From Lachnospiraceae bacterium (lineage in GTDB: Bacteria > Bacillota > Clostridia > Lachnospirales > Lachnospiraceae), in assembly GCA_017934175.1 (NCBI GenBank), contig JAGBKB010000019.1, positions 1-54,623 of the forward strand: 54,623 bases of DNA. Direction: 5' to 3'. The notes under the pieces are model-generated. The model saw nothing but the letters and a program-made list of their open reading frames with translations, was not told the DNA's origin and did not search any database. This document shows, one piece after another, positions 36,688-44,014 of the stretch; position 1 is the stretch's first letter, and every line of letters begins with the position of its first letter. A program made the translations under genes and the position numbers.

Positions 36688-36829
36688 AATTACCTCCTTC
36701 AAAATTATTACAGTTTTACTAACACCGACATGAGTCTCGTATACTAGAATTAAATGAATCAAACTTTTTTTAAGTCAATTTTGTTGTAAAACCTTTTGCA
36801 TCTTTCCCATTAATATATATTGTCAAGCA

Positions 36830-37030
36830 TTACCATAGATATCCAAGATATATCTCTACCATAGTATTCTTTATTTTTGTAGATGGAATTCTTTCACCAA
36901 TGGTTTTGCAAGTACTACCAAGTTTAATTCCTGCTATATTAGTTATTTTTACATTTTTGCCATTTACAAGATTTAAAATACTCAATAGTTTTACACTACT
37001 ATTTGTATGCTGTATGTTTCTTGTTTCTGA
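36830..37030 (-). pseudogene. Possible remnant of a minus-strand gene in a 450-bp spacer
   Basis: The spacer 36688-37138 has no confident gene. Its only sizeable open stretch on the minus strand runs between stops for 66 codons and reads as a plausible soluble peptide (for example GKNVKITNIAGIKLG and TIGERIPSTKIKN). It has no start codon near its 5' end and no ribosome-binding site. It may be the worn-out end of a lost gene or chance. I see no promoter or RNA gene in the spacer. Confidence 0.2.
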
Positions 37031-37138
37031 TTATTTTTGAAAGAATAAGTATTCACTTATTACCCTACCTTTTTTGTTTCAATATTTTTATTATAAAATA
37101 ATAAATACTATATATGCTTAAAAAACGCTAACAAATAT

Positions 37139-38194
37139 TTATTTTACTACATTTTTCATGTTCTTAAACATATTATCGTATTTAATCATTATTCTATTAT
37201 CATCCCTGTATGAATACTTTTCTTTAATTCTGTCCTCAAACTCTAATGTATCTGCATCAAACATTGATTCTGGTCGTTTGGTATGTGAATAAATCCATAA
37301 AAATCTATTGTTAGTAATATCATTCTTGATGAATTCATAATAGGGTTTATTATTTATAAAATGACTATAAATGCCTCCTAGCCATTTTGTCAATAATTCA
37401 AGCCAATATTTATCAGTTTGCCCAAAAGAACAACCATAATTAACAATTAAGTCTGATGCAAATATTATTTTATCACTATCTTTTACACCTTTTTGATTAA
37501 TACATTTATTGCGAGATGGTTTTATAATTTGTTGTATATATCTATAATTATTATCAAACATTTCTACATTCTTAACTTGTGATTCATCATTTAACCCAAA
37601 GCAAATCTTTCCAGTTTTATAACTTCCATGACAATGAATTATATCCTCTATTGTTATATTTTTGCTATTTAAAAAATTATTTAACTCTGAGTTTCCCTTT
37701 ATTATATATACCAATTTATCTATTATTATTGTATAGTTGAATGTCAAAATATTAATTATAATATTTTTATCTATTCTATAATGCATTAAAAGAATTAAAA
37801 TATCATCCATAAAATTATGTGCTATACTATTTTTCTCTAAATCAGTTTTTTCCTCAAATTTAATTTCTTGTATAGTTAAATAGTTAAGCAATTCTTTCCC
37901 CATATCGCAAAATGCAGTATAAAAATCTTTGACATCCGTAAACTCAGATGTTAATTTTCCAATTAATAATTCTAAGTCACACCAGTTCTCTTTCTTTACT
38001 TCTGTTTCTAATAATTGTTTAAATTTAATTACACTTGAATTATCACTTTTTACCTTGTATAAATAATACAAAACAAAATCTTCATATGAAGTTTTCAATC
38101 CCATGTTTAAATCAAAGCCATTGCCTAAAAACAAAGTAACATTTTTTGTATTATTCTCTTTCTCAATTATATTTACCACTTTTATATTACTCAT
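37139..38194 (-). CDS. AbiH-family abortive infection protein
   Basis: This is a 351-aa protein of the AbiH family, first known as a lactococcal abortive-infection phage resistance gene. The N-terminus carries the family hallmark LFLGNGFDLNMGLKTSYEDF (shown in part: GNGFDLNMGL). Later come ILTFNYT, IIHCHGS, ICFGLND and NYGCSFGQTD, the conserved pieces of the family core. Its ATG overlaps the end of the upstream AAA/DUF4143 gene by eight bases, so the two are translationally coupled and probably act together. No ribosome-binding site of its own is obvious. The biochemical activity of AbiH is not established. Confidence 0.82.
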   Translation of the reverse strand: MSNIKVVNIIEKENNTKNVTLFLGNGFDLNMGLKTSYEDFVLYYLYKVKSDNSSVIKFKQLLETEVKKENWCDLELLIGKLTSEFTDVKDFYTAFCDMGKELLNYLTIQEIKFEEKTDLEKNSIAHNFMDDILILLMHYRIDKNIIINILTFNYTIIIDKLVYIIKGNSELNNFLNSKNITIEDIIHCHGSYKTGKICFGLNDESQVKNVEMFDNNYRYIQQIIKPSRNKCINQKGVKDSDKIIFASDLIVNYGCSFGQTDKYWLELLTKWLGGIYSHFINNKPYYEFIKNDITNNRFLWIYSHTKRPESMFDADTLEFEDRIKEKYSYRDDNRIMIKYDNMFKNMKNVVK

Positions 38195-39380
38195 ATTCTA
38201 ACAACCACTCTCTCAAATTTACAATATTTATCCCATCAACATTTCCCATGCCATAATCATCAAGTGTAAGTATTGTTTTTTTATAATTGTCTTTTATGGA
38301 TTTTAATGAATTAATTTCTCGTACCTTAGTTTTTTCATCATATAAAGAAGTTGAAACTTGGTAATACTCTATTTCGTTTTCTTTTTTTATAACGAAGTCA
38401 ACTTCTAAATCATTTACTTTACCTACATTTACAATATTTCCTCTTCTAAGTAGTTCTAAGTAAACTATATTCTCAATATTATATCCTAAATTTGTATTAT
38501 TTTTTATTGAGGAAACTTTTTTAAATCCCAAATCAACCAGATAATATTTTGATAAAGTTTTTAAATTTTGCTTGCCCAAAATATTATACCTATTGCATTC
38601 ATATATCAGATAACACTCTTTCATATATCTAATATACTTTTCAACAGTATTATATGATACTTTTTTGCCGTAAGAGTTTAATGTGTTGGCTATGGAATTT
38701 GGAGACACAATGTTTGATGTGTTATCTATAATAAAGTTTAATATATTTTCAAATGTTGTTAAATCTATATCACTATGCCTTTTAACTATATCATTATTTA
38801 AAATTGTATTATATAAACCTATTATATATTCATATTTCATTTCATTTGTTTCAAGGTTTAGTAAGTAAGGTAATCCACCATTATTTAAATAATCATTAAA
38901 TAATTCTATGCTGTCGCTTTTATCAGAGATATACTCCTTATATGATAGTGGCAACATCTTAATCTCAACATATCTTCCAGTGAGTAGCGTTGCAAGTTCA
39001 CTGGACAACAAATCAGCGTTTGAGCCTGTGATATATATATCAACATTCTTTTTTACATATAAGCTATCAATAATAATTTGAAAATCTTTAACTTTTTGAA
39101 TTTCATCTAAGAATATATAACTATATATTTCTTTGTTGTTTTTAATTCTCTCAATAATATATTTATATAGTTTATCTTTATCTAAAAGCTCTTCATTTTC
39201 TTTTTCTTCAAAATTTATTTTAATGATTTGACTATCTTTTGCTCCATTTTCTTTTAAATAATCTATGAATTGTTTCATCAAAATGGATTTCCCAGACCTT
39301 CTTAGTCCTGTGATAACCTTAATTAGTTCTTTTTCCTTAAAATTATTTAATTTTTTCAAGTAATCTATGCGTTTTATCAT
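38187..39380 (-). CDS. AAA ATPase with C-terminal DUF4143 domain
   Basis: This is a 397-aa ATPase of the AAA_14/DUF4143 type. Walker A is GLRRSGKS (25-32), Walker B IFLDEIQ (89-95) and sensor-like ITGSNADLLS follows at about residue 119. The C-terminal half has the DUF4143 pattern: winged-helix part (SPNSIANTLNSYGKKVS), then YYLVDLGF and a nuclease-like end NDLEVDFVI with EYYQVSTSL. These proteins are common in accessory regions and of unknown function. It is the first gene of a two-gene unit with abiH, behind a consensus promoter. No ribosome-binding site precedes the ATG, and the predicted transcription start lies almost at the start codon. Confidence 0.85.
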   Translation of the reverse strand: MIKRIDYLKKLNNFKEKELIKVITGLRRSGKSILMKQFIDYLKENGAKDSQIIKINFEEKENEELLDKDKLYKYIIERIKNNKEIYSYIFLDEIQKVKDFQIIIDSLYVKKNVDIYITGSNADLLSSELATLLTGRYVEIKMLPLSYKEYISDKSDSIELFNDYLNNGGLPYLLNLETNEMKYEYIIGLYNTILNNDIVKRHSDIDLTTFENILNFIIDNTSNIVSPNSIANTLNSYGKKVSYNTVEKYIRYMKECYLIYECNRYNILGKQNLKTLSKYYLVDLGFKKVSSIKNNTNLGYNIENIVYLELLRRGNIVNVGKVNDLEVDFVIKKENEIEYYQVSTSLYDEKTKVREINSLKSIKDNYKKTILTLDDYGMGNVDGINIVNLREWLLEYE

Positions 39381-39388
39381 ATATGTAT

Positions 39389-39417
39389 ATTTTACCGTAT
39401 TTTTGTATATTTGTCAA
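39389..39417 (-). promoter_or_regulatory. Promoter of the AAA-abiH unit (predicted leaderless)
   Basis: On the minus strand a perfect TTGACA (39412-39417) and TAAAAT (39389-39394) are 17 bases apart. Transcription would start near 39382, only about two bases before the ATG at 39380, and no ribosome-binding site is present. The mRNA is therefore predicted to be leaderless or nearly so. Confidence 0.75.
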
Positions 39418-39443
39418 GTTTTTTCATAAGTATGAAAAAACTT
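39416..39443. promoter_or_regulatory. Perfect 13-bp-arm palindrome at the -35 of the AAA-abiH promoter (operator candidate)
   Basis: AAGTTTTTTCATA (39416-39428) and TATGAAAAAACTT (39431-39443) are perfect inverted repeats with a two-base spacer. The left arm begins inside the -35 hexamer of the minus-strand promoter. A dimeric regulator bound here would control that promoter and perhaps the divergent PIN gene whose promoter starts 56 bases away. It lacks a T run of the terminator type on the useful side. Confidence 0.65.
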
Positions 39444-39498
39444 TGTAAAATTGTAAGTTTTTCTATGTAAAGAGGCTTTATCTATTGATACTTTTATG

Positions 39499-39527
39499 TT
39501 GCTTAAAATAGGGATTTTATGTATAAT
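39499..39527 (+). promoter_or_regulatory. Promoter of the PIN-domain toxin gene
   Basis: TTGCTT (39499-39504) and a perfect TATAAT (39522-39527) are 17 bases apart. The -10 overlaps the first in-frame ATG (39519), so that ATG cannot be in the transcript. This decides for the internal start at 39576. Confidence 0.65.
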
Positions 39528-39575
39528 ATAGTTGTAGGTAAGAAAACCTATAAGTTAGGTTTGTTGGAAGAAAAT

Positions 39576-40061
39576 ATGATTGACAATAGAAAGTTAAAAG
39601 TTTATTTAGATACATCAGTTATAAGTTATTTGCAACAAGAGGATGCACCTGAAAAGACAAGGATTACTTTAGAATTATGGGAAAGATTTAAGAGTAATAT
39701 TTTTGATGTTTGCTTATCTGATTTGACTTTATTGGAAGTAGGAAATTGTGAAGAACCTAAAGTATCGTTCATGAGAAATAAATTAGAAGAAATATTGTAT
39801 AGCAGATTGTCTATTGATAATTCAGTTGTTAAATTCGCAAATGATATAGTTAAAACTGGCATTTTAACAGAAAAGAGCATTGAAGATTGTCAACACATAG
39901 CAGTGGCATTAATAAATAATTGCGATATAATTCTTTCTTGGAATTTTAAACATTTAGTAAATGTAAAAACAATAGATGGTGTAAGAGCATTATCTATGAT
40001 AAAAGGTTATAAAAATATAAATATTTTGAATCCAATGACTTTATTAGAAATGGAGGTGTAA
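39576..40061 (+). CDS. PIN-domain toxin-like ribonuclease
   Basis: This is a 161-aa PIN-domain protein, a metal-dependent RNase fold typical of VapC toxins. D12 in KVYLDTSVISYL is the first catalytic acid. LSDLTLLEVGN supplies the conserved Glu, and EDCQHIAVALINNCDIILSWN supplies the later acidic residues (key residues D and H in DCQHIA, and SWNFKH). The open frame begins at 39519, but the promoter covers that ATG; GGAAG before the ATG at 39576 gives the better start. A 55-aa gene follows three bases after the stop, so this looks like a toxin-partner pair within the defence island. Confidence 0.8.
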   Translation: MIDNRKLKVYLDTSVISYLQQEDAPEKTRITLELWERFKSNIFDVCLSDLTLLEVGNCEEPKVSFMRNKLEEILYSRLSIDNSVVKFANDIVKTGILTEKSIEDCQHIAVALINNCDIILSWNFKHLVNVKTIDGVRALSMIKGYKNINILNPMTLLEMEV

Positions 40062-40063
40062 AT

Positions 40064-40231
40064 ATGGAAAAAAAGTTTAAAAATCTAACCATTGATGACA
40101 TTCACGAAATAAGAGAGGCAAATTCAAAAATGTTTGAATCTATGAAAAGTGAAGATATATGTAAATACATAAAAGAAAAGGCAGATAGTTTTTTGAATAA
40201 TAAAAATAAAGAAAGTTTTGTTTATGCATAA
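40064..40231 (+). CDS. 55-aa partner of the PIN toxin (antitoxin candidate)
   Basis: This short gene encodes 55 aa: MEKKFKNLTIDDIHEIREAN with a charged helical continuation and a tail ending FVYA. It begins two bases after the PIN stop codon, with a strong GGAGGTG six bases before the ATG, so it is a real translated gene in the same operon. Small acidic-basic helical proteins next to PIN toxins are usually their antitoxins. The order toxin first is less common. There is no recognisable DNA-binding motif, which fits an antitoxin with no repressor domain. The family is not recognised with certainty. Confidence 0.7.
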   Translation: MEKKFKNLTIDDIHEIREANSKMFESMKSEDICKYIKEKADSFLNNKNKESFVYA

Positions 40232-40270
40232 TAAATGAAAGGAAATAAAGATGCGAGTTTCTACTTATAA

Positions 40271-40290
40271 TACATACATACATACATACA
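40271..40290. repeat. TACA tetranucleotide repeat, five copies
   Basis: Five perfect copies of TACA lie in the spacer between the PIN operon and the zinc-ribbon cluster. The tract is about 110 bases before the next start codon, not inside a gene and not visibly between promoter hexamers. Confidence 0.9.
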
Positions 40291-40347
40291 TGTCTCTCTT
40301 TAAGAGATAATTCTTTTAGTAGAAATTTTAATATAAGTAAATTTTAG

Positions 40348-40374
40348 AATCGTCATTTGAGATGACGATTTTTT
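40348..40374 (+). terminator. Intrinsic terminator after the PIN operon
   Basis: AATCGTCAT (40348-40356) pairs perfectly with ATGACGATT (40362-40370) around a five-base loop, followed by T residues. It separates the PIN pair from the zinc-ribbon cluster. The next gene starts 28 bases downstream, so the stem could also act as an attenuator of that gene. Confidence 0.85.
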
Positions 40375-40401
40375 AATGCAATAAAATTTTGGAGGTTAAA
40401 A

Positions 40402-41676
40402 ATGTTTTGTCCTAATTGTGGAAATCAAATGAGTAATGATGCTAAATTTTGCAAGGAATGTGGGTGGCATAGATCAGAAATAAATAATAAAAAAGGTATT
40501 AATTTTAATATGCCGATAATCTCAATCACCTCTATAATTAAGGGAATAATTATTATATTGACTATTGGAATAGTAGTAAATTTTATAATTGGAAGAGTTA
40601 ATTATAAAAAATCAAAAGATATATATAGAACTGGCATAGAAACAACAGCATCTAGGAAAATTGTATATAACAAAGGAAATAATATATATGCAAAAAATGA
40701 AATCGTAAAAGAAGGTTCTGATTTGTATTATTTTAATAGTAATGAAGAAATGGTAAAGAATGATTGGGTAGAGTATGATGGAAAATGGTATTATTGTGAA
40801 AGCGATGGCAAAATAGCAAAAAGCAAATGGGTAGAAAATACATATTATGTTGATGAAAATGGACAAATGTTGAAAAATACATTTACTCCAGATGGGTATT
40901 ATGTAGGAGATGATGGGAAATATGTTGACTTAAATCTAAATAATATAAATGCACAAGTGAATAGTAATAGTTTATCAGAACAAATTAAAAATGCAAAACT
41001 ATTAACTGAGTATTCTGAAGATACTTTGATTGACCAAATAGATACAGTTAAATTTGGTTCATATCCACAGTCAGATGCAAGTGGAAATGTAAAAGAACCT
41101 ATTGAGTGGATTGTGCTTGAAAGATACGACAATAGAGCTTTGCTTTTAAGCAAATATATTCTTGATTGCAAGAAATATAACAGCGAAAATACTGATATAA
41201 CTTGGGAAATGTGTAGTTTGAGAAATTGGTTGAATAATGATTTTTATTTGGAAGCATTTGATAGTAATGAACAAAATAGAATACTTACTACAAATGTTAT
41301 AAATAGTAATAATAGTAGTTTCGGAACATATGGAGGAAATAATACTAATGATAAGATATTTTGTCTAAGTATTGATGAGATAAGAAAATATTTTGGAGAT
41401 GGTATTGAGAAATATGGTGGCTCATCTTTTTTTATAGGAAAAAGAATATCAACAAAAGCAACTAATTTTGCATTAAGTATTTATACAGATGATAATAGAA
41501 TATGGAGGTATGGTGGAAATGATTGGGATAAAGGACATAGTCCATATTGGCTTCGTTCACCTGGTAGCGAACAGAATAGTGCAGCAGATGTTTCTTCTGG
41601 ACACTATGGAATTAAAGGTGTTAATGTTGATGAAAAATGGCTTGGCATTCGTCCAGCTCTATGGATATTATATTAG
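40402..41676 (+). CDS. Zinc-ribbon, membrane helix, cell-wall-binding repeats and DUF6273-like domain
   Basis: This is a 424-aa mosaic. Residues 1-22 form a zinc ribbon (CPNCGNQ and CKECGW). A membrane helix follows near residues 45-68 (IIKGIIIILTIGIVVNFII). Then come choline-binding-type repeats (GKWYYCESDGK, NTYYVDENGQM, TPDGYYVGDDGK) much like the tail of the giant surface protein. The last 210 residues resemble DUF6273: FGSYPQSDASGN, EPIEWIVLE, LSKYILD, LRNWLNNDF, and SPYWLRSPG with GIRPALWI at the end. The likely topology is ribbon inside, binding and DUF6273 parts outside. GGAGG precedes the ATG. Function is unknown. Confidence 0.82.
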   Translation: MFCPNCGNQMSNDAKFCKECGWHRSEINNKKGINFNMPIISITSIIKGIIIILTIGIVVNFIIGRVNYKKSKDIYRTGIETTASRKIVYNKGNNIYAKNEIVKEGSDLYYFNSNEEMVKNDWVEYDGKWYYCESDGKIAKSKWVENTYYVDENGQMLKNTFTPDGYYVGDDGKYVDLNLNNINAQVNSNSLSEQIKNAKLLTEYSEDTLIDQIDTVKFGSYPQSDASGNVKEPIEWIVLERYDNRALLLSKYILDCKKYNSENTDITWEMCSLRNWLNNDFYLEAFDSNEQNRILTTNVINSNNSSFGTYGGNNTNDKIFCLSIDEIRKYFGDGIEKYGGSSFFIGKRISTKATNFALSIYTDDNRIWRYGGNDWDKGHSPYWLRSPGSEQNSAADVSSGHYGIKGVNVDEKWLGIRPALWILY

Positions 41677-41760
41677 GCTGAATATTGGGGAACACTTGGC
41701 TACTTGGGTGACATACGAATAGTAGATATTTGGAATGACTAAAATATAAATGGATACAAT

Positions 41761-42531
41761 ATGGATAATAGTATTTTAAAATATTTTTATAACATAGAAT
41801 TTATTTCAGGATGTAGTCTTCTGTTCTATTTGTTAGGGGTAAGACCTAATGAAAAAGATAAAACACTTATTAAAATTGAAGTCAAGGATATAAATATGTT
41901 GCAAGTTATTTATGAGAATAATTTGTCGTTTTATGAGGAGAATTTTAAAAATTTTAAGCAGGATTTGGATAATATTAAATTACTTAATTATGCCAATATT
42001 GCTTTAACCAAAAGGAGTGGTACTGGGCACCAAGATATGAGTGATTTAGATATAATGATGACAGCAAATTGGCAAATTTATGAATATGATAATAATTTAT
42101 CGGAAATAAGTAAGATATTATTAAAAAAAGAATGTTATGTAATTATGAAGTTGCTCGATTTGAATTTAATAAGTTTTGGTATTAAAGACATTAGTTATTA
42201 CAATTGTAATCCAATTGGCGAATTAATAATTTCTTTTACAACCAATCCAATAATGATTTACACTAAGCGAGATTATAAGAATAGATATGTAACTGACATT
42301 AAAATTGTATGGTGTAATTTTAAAGATTATGTAAAATTGCTAAAAACAGTTTGCACAGATGAAGAATTTGAAACAAGTAAAGTGCAACTAAAGAAAATTA
42401 TAGAAAAACAAATTATTATTAAAAAAATAAGAGATAATAATGCAAATGGGTTAGTAGAATTACCAATTAAGCAAAAGTATAATATTAAATCTCTTTTTGA
42501 AGAAGTGTTTAATAAGACGAATTTAATATAA
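41761..42531 (+). CDS. Protein of unknown function within the zinc-ribbon cluster
   Basis: This 256-aa protein belongs to no family I recognise. It has no signal peptide and no clear membrane helix beyond an N-terminal hydrophobic stretch (ISGCSLLFYLLGV). The middle is rich in Ile, Asn and Asp, with patterns such as LTKRSGTGHQDMSDLD and WQIYEYDNN, and the C-terminus is a charged helix. The ribosome-binding site is weak. The gene lies between two zinc-ribbon paralogues on the same strand, and its base composition matches theirs. Confidence 0.6.
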   Translation: MDNSILKYFYNIEFISGCSLLFYLLGVRPNEKDKTLIKIEVKDINMLQVIYENNLSFYEENFKNFKQDLDNIKLLNYANIALTKRSGTGHQDMSDLDIMMTANWQIYEYDNNLSEISKILLKKECYVIMKLLDLNLISFGIKDISYYNCNPIGELIISFTTNPIMIYTKRDYKNRYVTDIKIVWCNFKDYVKLLKTVCTDEEFETSKVQLKKIIEKQIIIKKIRDNNANGLVELPIKQKYNIKSLFEEVFNKTNLI

Positions 42532-42565
42532 TTGTTTACAAATAACTTATATTGGGAGGTTCTTG

Positions 42566-43450
42566 ATGTTTTGTCATAATTGTGGGAATCAAATGTCGGA
42601 TGGTGCGAAGTTTTGTGCAAATTGTGGCTGGTCAAAAGGTAAAAGTGCAAATAAACAAAGTGCAAAAGGTTTAGTTATTGAAAAAAAAATAGTTAAACCT
42701 TTATTAGTAGTGCTTGCTGTAGTTGTAATTGGCTTAATAGTTTACAATATGCCAAAACCTAAAGGAAAGGTATATGAATTTAGCAAGATAAGTAAAGTTA
42801 AATCTATAATGGAATATGCTAAGGATAAACACTTTTCTAATTTCACTGTTGATAAATTTGATACTGTAAAATTTGGATCATATCCTCAATCTGATGAAAG
42901 CGGAAACAAAAAAGAACCTATTGAATGGATAGTTCTTGAAAGAGAAGGTAATAAGGCATTACTATTAAGTAAGTATATTCTTGATGCAAATCAATATGAT
43001 AAAGGTTCTTATCCTTGGGAAGTTTGTGGTTTAAGAAAATGGATCAATAATGATTTTTTTTATACTGCATTTACTGATAGTGAACAGAGTAGAATTCAAA
43101 CTACATATGTTATAAATGATTATCGTAATGTTGATGGCATATATGGTGGAAATGATACGAATGATAGAGTGTTTTTATTGAGTTGGCAAGAGGTGCAAAA
43201 ATATTTATATGAGCATAAGCCGCAAGCCACTAAAGCAACTAATTTTGCGAAGGATATTAACAATGATGGGGAAAAATTGTATGTGATAGAAACTAATGAA
43301 TGGTATGATGGAAATAGTAGTTTTTGGCTTCGTACTCCTGGCAATAAGTATAAGCCAGCTCAGTGTGTTGAACCTGGTGGTGGTTTGTACGGCGCATCTA
43401 TTACTGTTATTATCTCTGGTGTTCGCCCAGCTATTTGGGTGTCATACTAG
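42566..43450 (+). CDS. Zinc-ribbon, membrane helix and DUF6273-like domain protein
   Basis: This 294-aa paralogue of the protein at 40402 lacks the cell-wall-binding repeats. The zinc ribbon is CHNCGNQ and CANCGW (residues 3-20). The membrane helix is near residue 50 (LLVVLAVVVIGLIVYNM). The rest matches the DUF6273-like domain: FGSYPQSDESGN, EPIEWIVLE, LSKYILDAN, LRKWINNDFF, SSFWLRTPG and SGVRPAIWV. The ATG at 42566 is preceded by GGGAGGT; a TTG three bases earlier is rejected. It probably places the DUF6273-like domain outside the cell. Confidence 0.82.
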   Translation: MFCHNCGNQMSDGAKFCANCGWSKGKSANKQSAKGLVIEKKIVKPLLVVLAVVVIGLIVYNMPKPKGKVYEFSKISKVKSIMEYAKDKHFSNFTVDKFDTVKFGSYPQSDESGNKKEPIEWIVLEREGNKALLLSKYILDANQYDKGSYPWEVCGLRKWINNDFFYTAFTDSEQSRIQTTYVINDYRNVDGIYGGNDTNDRVFLLSWQEVQKYLYEHKPQATKATNFAKDINNDGEKLYVIETNEWYDGNSSFWLRTPGNKYKPAQCVEPGGGLYGASITVIISGVRPAIWVSY

Positions 43451-43513
43451 AGTTTTTCAATAATAAATGTTTGGTAGTTATTAATGTAAATAATCTATAT
43501 AATTGGAGGTTTT

Positions 43514-44014
43514 ATGTTTTGTCCTAATTGTGGAAATAGAATTAATGATAATGCATCATTCTGTAATAACTGTGGATATAAGATAAAAAAACAAAAAAAA
43601 CAGAATAAAAGTATTTTAAATACAATAATAAAAAAACAAGTAGCTATCGTTGCGATAGTAATATTATTTATAATTGTGATACTGGTTTTTACAAAAAGAA
43701 AAAATACGAAGAACTATGACTACATAAAAAAATATCCTAATTATAATGAAATACACTTAGATCCACCAAAAGAAAGAAATAGTTGGTATAAAATAAATGA
43801 AAAGTGGCATTTTGCTGATTCAGATGGTAATGAAATTAGAGGTACTTGGTTCAAGGTTTTAAATGACTGGTATTATTTTGATAGCAATGGCGAAATGCAA
43901 GTAAGTAAATGGATAGAGAATAAATATTATGTTGATGATTATGGCAAGATGTTAGTAAATGCATATACTCCTGATGGATATTTTGTAAATGAAAGGGGCG
44001 AGTATGTACAATAA
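43514..44014 (+). CDS. Zinc-ribbon, membrane helix and cell-wall-binding repeat protein
   Basis: This is a 166-aa protein, a third member of the series. The zinc ribbon is CPNCGNR and CNNCGY. The membrane helix lies near residues 45-63 (VAIVAIVILFIIVILVF). The rest is choline-binding-type repeats (EKWHFADSDGN, NDWYYFDSNGEM, NKYYVDDYGKM, TPDGYFVNERGEY). It lacks the DUF6273-like part. The ribosome-binding site and first codons are nearly the same as in the gene at 40402, so they arose by duplication. Its end overlaps the start of the next gene by 11 bases. Confidence 0.78.
   Translation: MFCPNCGNRINDNASFCNNCGYKIKKQKKQNKSILNTIIKKQVAIVAIVILFIIVILVFTKRKNTKNYDYIKKYPNYNEIHLDPPKERNSWYKINEKWHFADSDGNEIRGTWFKVLNDWYYFDSNGEMQVSKWIENKYYVDDYGKMLVNAYTPDGYFVNERGEYVQ

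Noticed and set aside
40271-40290. Phase-variation switch at the TACA repeat
   Set aside because: The tract is outside any reading frame and not seen between promoter hexamers; kept only as a low-interest observation.
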